A stretch of 64,000 bases of DNA from Kribbella capetownensis (GTDB lineage: Bacteria; Actinomycetota; Actinomycetes; Propionibacteriales; Kribbellaceae): contig NZ_SJKD01000002.1 in assembly GCF_004331485.1 (NCBI RefSeq), positions 124,001 to 188,000 of the forward strand, in the 5' to 3' direction. Below, piece after piece: positions 44,654-52,362 of the stretch (its first letter is position 1; each line of letters starts with the position of its first letter). Position numbers and translations under genes: made by a program. The notes under the pieces were generated by a model that was not told the origin of the DNA, ran no database searches, and saw only the letters and a list, made by a program, of their open reading frames with translations.

Positions 44654-45314
44654 ATGGCCGACGATACGCCAGCAAACTGAACGCGCCAGTTGTATCCGGT
44701 CATGAGGTTGGTGCCGACTCCGTGCCAGACCTGCATCACTGACCTGCCGCGGGCGGGCTGGGTGCGGAGGGTGTGGGCAGGCTGGTCGTGCTTGGCAGCC
44801 CGGGCCTGTAGAGGGTGGTCGTGCGGCGGCTTGCCGTAGGCCTACGGCCTTGTGCACCGGCCACCTGTTGTAGTGGTCGGTCCGTGTTCAAGGTCGCGGC
44901 GGCACGTCGGCTACCTGGTGTCGAGGTGTCGAGGTGTCGGGGTGGGGGGCGGTGAACAGGATCTGGGGGCCGTGCACACGCCACGACCTGTTCGCGGTCA
45001 CGACAAGCTGTTCACGGGCCTGCCCCGGAACACGCAAACCCCCACTCGGAGACCGGCCGATCCGCCGGGCCGTTGGCAGCAGGCGATGGTCGCGGACCGC
45101 CAGGCCGACCGCAGCCCGTCGCGTCACGGGCGGCCCCGCACCACTCACCAACCACCCACAGGCCGAGGCCGCCACGCTCAACTCGGGGCATGGAAGTCGC
45201 CCCACGGGCAGGTTAGTGAGTGCGGCACGTCCACACCCCGGCACCACTGAGGACTTCGCGCGCCTCCCCGGCCAGATCATCACCGCGTCGACCTCGTGAC
45301 CCCAACTCCAGACG
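44654..45314. other. 660-base stretch without a convincing gene
   Basis: The gap lies between the second MalT-like gene and the zwf stop. Open frames here (for example a minus-strand frame 44888-45424 that overlaps zwf) lack ribosome sites and have no family resemblance. Visible are a TGTCGAGG tandem (about 44919-44937), an inverted pair GTGAACAG (44951-44958) and CTGTTCAC (45008-45015), and CTGTTCGC between them. It may hold the long promoter of the regulator, an untranslated RNA, or remains of a lost gene. Confidence 0.5.
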
Positions 45315-46724
45315 TCAGTTCGGGATCCAAGGCGTTCGCCAGCCGCCGTATCCGGCCGGTACTTCGCCGGCCGCGGCCGGCCCCCAGGTCCCGGGCTGGT
45401 AGGCATGGATCGGCGTCGGTGCATCGAGCAACGGCTGCATCACCCGCCATGTCTCCTCGACGGCGTCCTGGCGCGTGAACCGGGTGCTCTGCCCGGTCAT
45501 GGCCGCATGTAACAGCACCTCGTACGGCGTGGGGCCTTCGCCACCTTCTTGGCCGAACTCCATGTCGAGCTCGATCGGCGCGATCCGGGCCAGGTCGGCG
45601 CGGTGCGCGTCCACCTGGATCCGGACTCCGGTCGACGGGTCGAGCTTGATCACCAGCTGGTTCGGCTCGGCGATGTGGCCGCGGGGTCCGAAACCGAGCC
45701 GTGGTGGTCGTTTGAAGACCAGGCGCAGCTCGGTCTGGGTGACCGGCAGTCGCTTGCCGGTGCGGATGAAGAAGGGCACACCGGCCCAGCGCCAGTTCTC
45801 GATGTCGAGCCGGAGTGCGGCGTACGTCTCGGTGGCCGAGTTCTTCGCGACGCCGTCGATGGCGAGGTAGCCGTCGTACTGGCCGCGGAGGTAGTGGGCC
45901 GGATCGGCTTCCTCCACGGCACGGAACAGCGCGGTGGTCGAATCCTTCAGCGTGGTCGGATCGCCCCGCGACGGTGGCTCCATGGCGGCGGCCGCGACGA
46001 CCTGCATCAGGTGATTGACGACCACGTCGCGCAGGGCGCCGACCGGGTCGTAGAAGTGGCCGCGGTCCTCGACGCCGAAGTCCTCCGCCATCGTGATCTG
46101 GACACAGTCGAGGTAGTTGCGGCTCCACACCGGTTCGAGGACCGCGTTCGCGAACCGCAGGTAGAGGATCTCCTCCAACCCCATCTTTCCGAGGTAGTGG
46201 TCGATCCGGTACAGCTGCGACTCGTCGATGTACTGATGCAACTGGCCGGCCAGGTCGCGAGCCGACTGCTGGTCGTGGCCGAACGGCTTCTCGACGACGA
46301 CCCGGGCACCGGTGGTCAGCCCGGCCTCGGACAGTCCCTGCACCACCCGGCCGAACAGGAACGGCGGGATCTCGAGATAGAAGACCGGTGTCTGGGCATC
46401 CTTGATCGCCTGGCCGACGCGCTCGTAGACGGACGCCTCGGTGAAGTCGCCACCGACGTACGACAGCCGGTCCGCGAAGCGGTCGAAGACGGCCTTGTCG
46501 ATGGTGACGCCGGTGCCCTCGATCGACGTCCTGGCCCGCTCGACCAGCTGCTCGAGGGTCCAGTCGTCGGCAGCCACTCCGACGATCGGGCAGTCGAGCA
46601 GACCGCGCGCCTCCAACTGGTACAGCGAGCGGAACGTCATCACCTTGGCCAGATCACCGGTGATCCCGAAGATCACCAGCACGTCCGCGGCCGGTGCCTG
46701 CGAACCCGTCGGCGTCACTGTCAT
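45315..46724 (-). CDS. zwf: glucose-6-phosphate 1-dehydrogenase
   Basis: A 469-residue enzyme starting at ATG 46724 with a GAGGGAGG site. The coenzyme loop is DVLVIFGITGDLAKV (GxxGDLA), and the substrate motif RIDHYLGKMGLEEI carries the active-site Lys and the catalytic His region. EKPFGHD, DFGVEDRGHFYDPVGALRD and the C-terminal GPTPYEVLL and TWRVMQPLLDA blocks are all present. It oxidises glucose-6-phosphate to the lactone and gives NADPH, the entry to the pentose phosphate pathway. It stands alone, without opcA, pgl or tal, so it is probably an accessory copy. A palindrome upstream (46820-46840) is shared with the GH15 gene. Confidence 0.95.
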   Translation of the reverse strand: MTVTPTGSQAPAADVLVIFGITGDLAKVMTFRSLYQLEARGLLDCPIVGVAADDWTLEQLVERARTSIEGTGVTIDKAVFDRFADRLSYVGGDFTEASVYERVGQAIKDAQTPVFYLEIPPFLFGRVVQGLSEAGLTTGARVVVEKPFGHDQQSARDLAGQLHQYIDESQLYRIDHYLGKMGLEEILYLRFANAVLEPVWSRNYLDCVQITMAEDFGVEDRGHFYDPVGALRDVVVNHLMQVVAAAAMEPPSRGDPTTLKDSTTALFRAVEEADPAHYLRGQYDGYLAIDGVAKNSATETYAALRLDIENWRWAGVPFFIRTGKRLPVTQTELRLVFKRPPRLGFGPRGHIAEPNQLVIKLDPSTGVRIQVDAHRADLARIAPIELDMEFGQEGGEGPTPYEVLLHAAMTGQSTRFTRQDAVEETWRVMQPLLDAPTPIHAYQPGTWGPAAAGEVPAGYGGWRTPWIPN

Positions 46725-46819
46725 GCCGGCCTCCCTCGATGCCGGGGATCGGCCTGACTTGGCAGCCGATCCTCGTCCGCGATCGCAGCCAATCCTCATC
46801 CGCCGCCGGGCCGAGGGCC

Positions 46820-46840
46820 ATCACCCCCGGCGGGTGATTC
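46820..46840. promoter_or_regulatory. palindrome upstream of zwf, shared with GH15 region
   Basis: ATCACCC and GGGTGAT around CCGGC, followed by TC; 20 of 21 positions match 37558-37578. It lies about 95 bases upstream of zwf and 18 after the GntR stop (46858 on the minus strand). Confidence 0.5.
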
Positions 46841-46857
46841 AGCGTCCGGCCGTGGCG

Positions 46858-47613
46858 TCAGTTCGCCGCACGGCGGCGCCGGCGGGGAGCGGCCTCAGCA
46901 GGCGTTTCGCCGGGCTCGGCGCCCGCCTGGAGGTCGTGGTAGGCCTTGCGGGTGTGTTCGGTGTGCTCGCGCATGATCTGCGCGGACTTGTCCTCGTCGC
47001 CCTCGCTGATCGCCTTCACCAGCCGGGCGTGCTCGCGCCAGGAGGCGCCACCGCGGACCGGGGCGACGGGGGTGTAGTACCAGCGGACCCGGCGGTCGAC
47101 CTGGCCGGCGAAGTCCACCAGGAACCTGTTGCCGGACATCTGGGTGATCAGGCTGTGCAGCTCGCCGTTGGTCCGGACCGCGCCGTCGATGTCGCCGGCC
47201 TCCTGGAGCGCCGTACCGACCTTGCACAGGTCCTTGAGCCGGGCCACGTCGTCCTTCGACGCGTGCCGGGCCGCGAGTCGCGCGGACTCCGACTCCAGGG
47301 CGGCACGGGCCGCGAGCAGCTGGTCCACCTCGTCCTCGGCGGGCACGTGCACCATCGCGCCGAAGCCCGGCCGGAGGTCCACCCAGCCCTCGTTGTTGAG
47401 CCGCTGGAGGGCCTCGCGGACCGGCTGCCGGGAAACGCCCAGCATGCCGGCCAGTTCGACCTCGACCAGGTGCCGGCCGCGCTCGAGGGTGCCGTCGATG
47501 ATCATCTCGGTCAGGGCCTCGTAGACGGACTCACGCAGTGGCGTCGGCCGCTTGACGTGTCGCACACCGGCCGGTTCCGCCCCCGCCCCTGGGCCTGCGC
47601 TGATGGTGGTCAT
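46858..47613 (-). CDS. GntR/FadR-type regulator (FCD domain)
   Basis: A 251-residue regulator starting at ATG 47613 (GGAAGGA site). The winged helix is PLRESVYEALTEMIIDGTLE, LVEVELAGMLGVSRQPVREA (recognition helix) and EGWVDLRPGFGAMVH. Residues about 100-225 form an all-helical FCD ligand domain (EDEVDQLLAARAALESESARLAA, and the H-containing LHSLITQMSGNRFLVDF, with EHARLVKAISEGDEDKSAQIMREH, the metal-binding His pattern). FCD regulators respond to small carboxylates such as oxalate, glycolate, lactate or malonate. A long perfect palindrome sits in its own leader. It is a good candidate for the regulator of the oxalate genes. Confidence 0.9.
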   Translation of the reverse strand: MTTISAGPGAGAEPAGVRHVKRPTPLRESVYEALTEMIIDGTLERGRHLVEVELAGMLGVSRQPVREALQRLNNEGWVDLRPGFGAMVHVPAEDEVDQLLAARAALESESARLAARHASKDDVARLKDLCKVGTALQEAGDIDGAVRTNGELHSLITQMSGNRFLVDFAGQVDRRVRWYYTPVAPVRGGASWREHARLVKAISEGDEDKSAQIMREHTEHTRKAYHDLQAGAEPGETPAEAAPRRRRRAAN

Positions 47614-47647
47614 GAAGTCCTTCCCGGAACTTGCGCTGACAAAGGCA

Positions 47648-47678
47648 TGGCACTTGGTAGACAGTCTACCAAGTGCCA
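47648..47678. promoter_or_regulatory. 31-base perfect palindrome upstream of the GntR gene
   Basis: Two exact 15-base arms, TGGCACTTGGTAGAC and its complement, around a single A (47663), begin 35 bases upstream of the GntR start. The inner part, TTGGTAGACAGTCTACCAA, has the look of a FadR-group operator. Most likely the autoregulatory site. Confidence 0.7.
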
Positions 47679-47749
47679 CGCTTGGGGCCGGGCCTTCGGC
47701 GCCGGCGTGGTCATGGGGCCTTGGCTCCTGACCTGATATGGCGACCGAG

Positions 47750-47929
47750 TTACGCCGCGGACTCGTCGGCGTGCGGGCGATCGTCGTGAGCGGTCCGAGC
47801 CTGGTCGCCGGTGAGCTTCGCGAGCTCGGCGTCCAGGTCGGCCGGGGTGTTCAGCTCCTGCTGCAGCTCCGGGGCATCCGGGAACTGCGGGCGAGCCGCC
47901 AGAGCGCCGAACCTACGGGTGAAGATCAT
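47750..47929 (-). CDS. small protein next to formate dehydrogenase
   Basis: A 59-residue protein starting at ATG 47929 with an AAGGAAAGG site upstream. Sequence features: a basic start (MIFTRRFGALAARPQF), a short acidic helical part (ELQQELNTPADLDAELAKLT) and a hydrophilic Asp/His-rich end. No membrane helix or known domain. It lies downstream of fdh on the same strand, separated by 106 bases that contain a CTGTATACAT site like that upstream of lysR. A good ribosome site and sensible amino-acid composition support it as a real gene; function unknown. Confidence 0.5.
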   Translation of the reverse strand: MIFTRRFGALAARPQFPDAPELQQELNTPADLDAELAKLTGDQARTAHDDRPHADESAA

Positions 47930-47956
47930 TGTTGCCCTTTCCTTGAATTCTGGCTT

Positions 47957-47966
47957 CTGTATACAT
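47957..47966. promoter_or_regulatory. CTGTATACAT site upstream of the small gene
   Basis: TGTATACA (47958-47965) is a perfect palindrome 29 bases upstream of the small gene start, followed by CAACCAGCCGTC. Both pieces recur at 50242-50260 upstream of lysR. Confidence 0.5.
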
Positions 47967-48035
47967 TCAACCAGCCGTCCTCACGGGTTATGCCCTCGTC
48001 TCACGTGATCCCGGTTACGTACGACGTGACGCCGC

Positions 48036-49196
48036 TCACACGCGGGTCGAGTACGAATGCGCTCCGGCACCGGCCAGTCGCCCACCGTCGACAATCAGGT
48101 ACTCGTCGCGGATCGGCGTACCGGCGAACCACGACTCCAGGATCTCCCGGGTGCCGGCGGCGTAGCGGGTCTGGGCGGACAGGGTCGAGCCGGAGATGTG
48201 CGGGGTCATGCCGTGGTGCGGCATGGTCCGCCACGGGTGGTCGGCCGGCGCGGGCTGCGGGTACCAGACGTCGCCGGCGTACCCGGCCAGCTGACCGCTC
48301 TCCAGTGCCTTCACGATGGCGTCCCGGTCGGCGATCTTCGCGCGGGCGGTGTTGATCAGGTAGGTGCCGCGCTTCATGGTGCTGAGCAGCTTCTCGCCGA
48401 ACAGGCCCTCGGTCTCCGGGTGCAGCGGCGCGTTGATCGTGACCACGTCACAGTGCGGGACCATGTCGGCCGCGCTCGGGTGGAAGGTCAGGTTGAGCTC
48501 GCGCTCGACCGACTCCGGCAGCCGGTGCCGGTCGGTGTAGTGCAGGTTCACGTCGAACGGCTTCAGCCGGCGCAGTACGGCGGTCCCGATCCGGCCGGCC
48601 GCGACAGTGCCGACGTGCATACCTTCGAGGTCGTACGAGCGGGCCACGCAGTCGGCGACGTTCCAGCCGCCGTCGAGGACCACCTGGTGCGAAGGCAGGT
48701 AATTGCGGACGAGGCCGAGGATCATCATCACCACGTGCTCGGCGACGCTGATGCTGTTGCTGTAGGTGACCTCGGCAACGGTCATGCCGTGCTTGATCGC
48801 CGCGTCCAGGTCGACGTGGTCCGAGCCGATGCCGGCGGTGATCGCGAGCTTGAGGTTCGGCGCCTCCGCGATCCGCTCGGGCGTCAGGTACGCCGGCCAG
48901 AACGGTTGCGAGATCACCACATCGGCGTCGGCCAGCTCGCGGTCGAGCACCGAGTCGGGGCCCTCCTTGTCGGAGGTGACGACCAGCGTGTGGCCCTGGC
49001 TCTCCAGGAACTCGCGCAGCCCGAGCTCACCGGACACGCTGCCGAGCAGCTCGCCCGGTGTGAAGTCGACGGCCTTCGGCGTGGGCGCGGTCTGGCCGCC
49101 CGGGTAGCCGTTGATGGTGGGGATGTCGTCACGCGCGTACGACGTCGGGTGGCCGTCGGCAGGATCGTCGTACAGGACGCAGATGATCTTGGCCAT
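48036..49196 (-). CDS. fdh: NAD-dependent formate dehydrogenase
   Basis: A 386-residue D-2-hydroxyacid dehydrogenase-fold enzyme starting at ATG 49196 (AAGGAG site). It matches the Pseudomonas/yeast metal-free formate dehydrogenases: ISQPFWPAYLTPERI, KLAITAGIGSDHVDLDAAI, VTYSNSISVAEHVVMMIL (formate-binding Asn), GTVAAGRIGTAVLRRLKPFD (NAD loop), YTDRHRLP, LINTARAKIADRDAIVKAL (catalytic Arg) and YAGDVWYPQPAPADHPWRTM with MTPHISGSTLSAQTRYAAG (catalytic His and Gln-type pair). It oxidises formate to CO2 with NAD, the last step of oxalate breakdown. It is 45 bases downstream of lysR. Confidence 0.95.
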   Translation of the reverse strand: MAKIICVLYDDPADGHPTSYARDDIPTINGYPGGQTAPTPKAVDFTPGELLGSVSGELGLREFLESQGHTLVVTSDKEGPDSVLDRELADADVVISQPFWPAYLTPERIAEAPNLKLAITAGIGSDHVDLDAAIKHGMTVAEVTYSNSISVAEHVVMMILGLVRNYLPSHQVVLDGGWNVADCVARSYDLEGMHVGTVAAGRIGTAVLRRLKPFDVNLHYTDRHRLPESVERELNLTFHPSAADMVPHCDVVTINAPLHPETEGLFGEKLLSTMKRGTYLINTARAKIADRDAIVKALESGQLAGYAGDVWYPQPAPADHPWRTMPHHGMTPHISGSTLSAQTRYAAGTREILESWFAGTPIRDEYLIVDGGRLAGAGAHSYSTRV

Positions 49197-49241
49197 GATG
49201 TGGAATCTCCTTGTTCGGAAGGGACTTCCACAGTCGCCGCG

Positions 49242-50213
49242 TCACGGTCCGACGGTCAAAGACTTGCTCGCTATGTCGAGATAGCCGGAACCCATCAAAT
49301 GCACGTTGAGCAGATCGTCGAGAGCGGTGTGTACGCCGGCTTGTCGCGCGACGTCGAGGAGCGCGCGGGCCAGCACGGGCTCGGGACTGCGGGCCGCGAT
49401 CACCAGTCCGACCCGCGGCCCGTGCGCCGGGCTCTTCAGCGGTACGACGCGCATGCCTTCAGGCACACCGAACATGTGCAGCCAGGCGTGGGAGATCACG
49501 GTCGACCAGTGGTTGCCGTGCAGATGGCTGTAGAGACCGGAGACCGTATCGCTCTCGATCGCGGGAGAAGCGGTGACGCCGTCGTCGGTGAAGTAGCCGT
49601 TCATGATCCGGCGGTTGCGCATGTCGGGGGACAACAGGCACAGCGGCAGCGCGGCCACCTGTGCCCAGGTTGCCACCGGCAACTCACCCAGCTCGGTGTG
49701 CTGCGGGGTGAGGAGCAAGTAGCGCTCCTCGTACAACGGGGTCTTGCGGACCTGGCCGAGGGTGTCGTCGTCGAGGTACGTCATCGCGACGTCGAGATCG
49801 AACTCGGCCAGCTTCTGGGTGATGTCGCGCGACGACAACGACTCGAGCGTCACCCGGGCGCTGGTGTGCCGTTCGCAGAACGGGGTGGTGAGCAGCGAGA
49901 CGACCGGCATCGCGGTCGGGATCGCGCCGAGCCGGAGTGTGCCGGTCAGGCCGCCGCGCATCACCGACAACTCGTGCCGCAGCGCGTCCTGCTCGGCCAG
50001 GATCCGCTGCGCCCACAGCAGCACCCGCTCGCCCTCGGGGGTGAGCCCCTCGAAGCGGCGGCCGCGCCGGACGATCGGTACGTCGAGCTCCTGCTCGAGC
50101 TTGCGGATCGCGGCGGACAGCGACGGCTGGGAGACGTAGCACGCGCCGGCGGCCCGGGCGAAGTGCTTCTCCCGGGCGAGGGCGACGAGATACTCCAGCT
50201 GGCGGAGCAGCAT
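49242..50213 (-). CDS. LysR family transcriptional regulator
   Basis: A 323-residue regulator starting at ATG 50213 (MLLRQLEYLVALAREKHFARAA). The N-terminal winged helix is intact (CYVSQPSLSAAIRKLEQEL is the recognition part), followed by FEGLTPEGERVLLWAQRIL and a periplasmic-binding-like ligand domain from residue 90 (GTLRLGAIPTAMPVVSLL). It precedes the formate dehydrogenase gene by 45 bases on the same strand, so the two are probably one transcript and it likely controls that gene with formate, oxalate or a related ligand. Upstream is a TGTATACA site and, further, a CRP-like site. Confidence 0.9.
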   Translation of the reverse strand: MLLRQLEYLVALAREKHFARAAGACYVSQPSLSAAIRKLEQELDVPIVRRGRRFEGLTPEGERVLLWAQRILAEQDALRHELSVMRGGLTGTLRLGAIPTAMPVVSLLTTPFCERHTSARVTLESLSSRDITQKLAEFDLDVAMTYLDDDTLGQVRKTPLYEERYLLLTPQHTELGELPVATWAQVAALPLCLLSPDMRNRRIMNGYFTDDGVTASPAIESDTVSGLYSHLHGNHWSTVISHAWLHMFGVPEGMRVVPLKSPAHGPRVGLVIAARSPEPVLARALLDVARQAGVHTALDDLLNVHLMGSGYLDIASKSLTVGP

Positions 50214-50241
50214 CAGGAACCCATCGTGCGGTGGACCGCAT

Positions 50242-50260
50242 ACCAGCCGTCTGTATACAT
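50242..50260. promoter_or_regulatory. ACCAGCCGTCTGTATACAT site upstream of lysR
   Basis: ACCAGCCGTC runs directly into TGTATACA (50252-50259), about 40 bases upstream of lysR. The same two blocks, in swapped order, occur at 47957-47978 upstream of the small gene. Confidence 0.5.
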
Positions 50261-50330
50261 AATCCAACTGTAGTGAGGTGGGTCGGCCGCGGATAGTACT
50301 CGGGCCTGTCGCTAGTGTCCTGTGATGTGG

Positions 50331-50346
50331 ATCACATCCAATCGGG
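50331..50346. promoter_or_regulatory. CRP/GlxR-type site TGTGA-N6-TCACA
   Basis: TGTGATGTGGATCACA fits the CRP consensus TGTGA-N6-TCACA with no mismatch in either arm. It lies in the divergent gap between lysR and the hydrolase gene, 118 bases from lysR and 67 from the hydrolase start. Confidence 0.65.
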
Positions 50347-50412
50347 TGTCTCTCCACGCTGTCTTCGTTCGACGGATTGACAGGGGATCCCAAACTGAGA
50401 AGGGGTGTGGTG

Positions 50413-51180
50413 ATGGAGAAGGTCACCTCGAAGGACGGCACCGAGATCGCGTACGACACCTACGGCAGCGGGCCGGTGCTGGTGCTCGTGGCCGGCGGGT
50501 TCACCGACCGCGCTCGCTACGTGCCGGACGCCGAGGCGCTGGCCTCGACGTTCACTGTGGTGAACTACGACCGGCGTGGACGTGGCGACTCCGGCGATGC
50601 ACCGACGTACGCCGTCGAACGCGAGTGGGAGGACCTCGATGCGGTGCGGTCGGCGACCGGCGCGCGGTTCGCCTGCGCGTACTCGTCGGGTTCGATGGTG
50701 CTGTTCCAGGCCGGACTGCCGTTCGAGAAGCAGGCGGTGATGGAGCCGCCGTTCCGGGTCGAGGGTGCACCGCCGGCGCCGGAGCGGTACATCGAGCGGC
50801 TGCAGGAGTACGTCGCGGCCGGGAACCCCGGCGGTGCGGCCGAGTTGTTCATGGTCGAGGCGGTCGGTCAGCCGAAAGAGGTCGTCGATCAGATCCGGGC
50901 GACGCCGATGTGGGCCGGACTCGAGGCGGTCGCACACACGCTCGTGTACGACGGCCTGCAGATGGGGGACAGCGCCGTACCGACAGCGCTGTTGTCGACA
51001 ATCGAACTGCCGACACTTGCGCTGTACAGCAACGACAGTCCGGCGTGGCTGCAGGACTCGGTCAAGCAGACCGCCGCAGCGCTGCCGAACGGGACGGCGG
51101 AGGGCCATGACGGGACCTTCCACACGCTTCCGCCGGAGACGCTGGCGGGGGTGCTGACGAACTACTTCGTGACCGCGTGA
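50413..51180 (+). CDS. alpha/beta hydrolase fold protein
   Basis: A 255-residue protein starting at ATG 50413 behind AAGGGG; an in-frame TTG lies 36 bases upstream but has no ribosome site. The fold is shown by SGPVLVLVAGGFTDRA (strand 3 and oxyanion loop), VVNYDRRGRGDSGD (strand 4 region), and the nucleophile elbow ACAYSSGSMVLF, where the usual GxSxG reads A-Y-S-S-G. The acid is probably in ALYSNDSP and the His in EGHDGTFHTLP. Substrate unknown; the altered elbow is normal in a large actinobacterial subgroup. Its end overlaps the convergent acyltransferase gene by 19 bases. Confidence 0.85.
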   Translation: MEKVTSKDGTEIAYDTYGSGPVLVLVAGGFTDRARYVPDAEALASTFTVVNYDRRGRGDSGDAPTYAVEREWEDLDAVRSATGARFACAYSSGSMVLFQAGLPFEKQAVMEPPFRVEGAPPAPERYIERLQEYVAAGNPGGAAELFMVEAVGQPKEVVDQIRATPMWAGLEAVAHTLVYDGLQMGDSAVPTALLSTIELPTLALYSNDSPAWLQDSVKQTAAALPNGTAEGHDGTFHTLPPETLAGVLTNYFVTA

Positions 51181-52289
51181 ACCGGCTGGCGGCGGCCGCC
51201 GGGTAGGACGCGCTCGAGCAACCGCTTGAGGCGAGGCGCCAGCGGCTGCTCGACCCCGTAGTGCAGGGCGGCTGCTACGCCGACCATCGCGAGCATCGTG
51301 GCGGCGACCAGGAGCACGTGGTTCACCTGGTCGCCGAGCCGCTCGAAGATGATGAACCCGATGTGCGCGTGCACCAGGTAGAGCGGGTAGGTGAGTGCGC
51401 CGAGGACCGCGAACCACGGCCGCCTGAGCCGGTGGGTCCACTTGAGTGCGACGGTCAGCATGACGGCGAAGATCACCACGATGATCGCGATCACAGCCGG
51501 CCGGTGGATCTCCGTGTGGTAGCGGATGCCGACCCGGTCGCCGAATCCGATGCCACGGTAGATCGCGTTGCCGAGCGAGACGGCAACGATCAGCAGCGTC
51601 TGCGGCGTCGGCCCGTAGCGGTGGATCAGGCACAGCGCCATACCCGCGATGAAGTAGTGGGAGAACTGCGTGTTCAGCACCAGATCGGTTGCGTGCGGCA
51701 ACAGACCGGTCTGGAAGACGAAGGTCGCGGTCAGCCAGGCCCAGAGGAAGATCGTGACCCGGCGGCGGGTGATGCCGATCCAGGTCAGGATCAGGATCAT
51801 CGCGTAGAAGCGCACCTCGGCCCACAGCGTCCAGTAGACGACGTCGACGTTCTCGATGTTCGGCAGCGAGTTGAACATCGTCAGGTTGGCCAGGTACTGC
51901 GGCAGCGACACCGGGAACCGGCCCTGGCTGAGCGAGATCGACACGATCGTGGTCAGCGTGACCGCCATCCAGTACGCCGGGTAGAGCCGGACTGCCCGGG
52001 AGACGACGAAGGACCGCGGCGTCCGGTCCCAGGCGCTCAGCAGCACCACGAATCCGCTGATCGTGAAGAACAGGTCGACACCGAGATAGCCGTACCGCGC
52101 CACGATGTCGGCATGCGGGAACTGCATCGTCGACAGGCCGCCGGCGTACGCCGAGAACAGGTAGTGGTACGTCATCACCGAGACGGCCGCGAGGATCCGC
52201 AGCAGATCGATCTCATGCAGCCGGGCCTTCGGCGAGTCCACAGTCGTCCTTCCAAGCGGTGGCGCGGGGGCACCACCACTAGACCGCAT
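51162..52289 (-). CDS. acyltransferase family 3 membrane protein (OafA-like)
   Basis: A 375-residue membrane protein starting at ATG 52289. It has about ten hydrophobic helices and the acyltransferase-3 start LHEIDLLRILAAVSVMTYHYLF, with the conserved Arg and His, and GVDLFFTISGFVVLLSAW with RAVRLYPAYWMAV, both typical. Members move acetyl or other acyl groups to sugars of polysaccharides, glycolipids or antibiotics. There is no SGNH extra domain. No glycosyl transferase or polysaccharide genes are nearby, so the acceptor cannot be guessed. The C-terminus is basic and cytoplasmic. Confidence 0.9.
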   Translation of the reverse strand: MRSSGGAPAPPLGRTTVDSPKARLHEIDLLRILAAVSVMTYHYLFSAYAGGLSTMQFPHADIVARYGYLGVDLFFTISGFVVLLSAWDRTPRSFVVSRAVRLYPAYWMAVTLTTIVSISLSQGRFPVSLPQYLANLTMFNSLPNIENVDVVYWTLWAEVRFYAMILILTWIGITRRRVTIFLWAWLTATFVFQTGLLPHATDLVLNTQFSHYFIAGMALCLIHRYGPTPQTLLIVAVSLGNAIYRGIGFGDRVGIRYHTEIHRPAVIAIIVVIFAVMLTVALKWTHRLRRPWFAVLGALTYPLYLVHAHIGFIIFERLGDQVNHVLLVAATMLAMVGVAAALHYGVEQPLAPRLKRLLERVLPGGRRQPVHAVTK

Positions 52290-52362
52290 CGACCGCCGCC
52301 GATCGTCAGCCCATGGCCTGATCCGGCGTCCTACTGACGGATGATTGCCGTCGGCATCCGCC

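Noticed and set aside
44919..44937. TGTCGAGG tandem copies as a CRISPR or satellite
   Set aside because: Only two to three units of 8 bases, no spacers and no cas genes.
44888..45424. Minus-strand frame of 178 codons in the gap before zwf
   Set aside because: No ribosome site, overlaps the end of zwf in another frame, and shows no recognisable domain.
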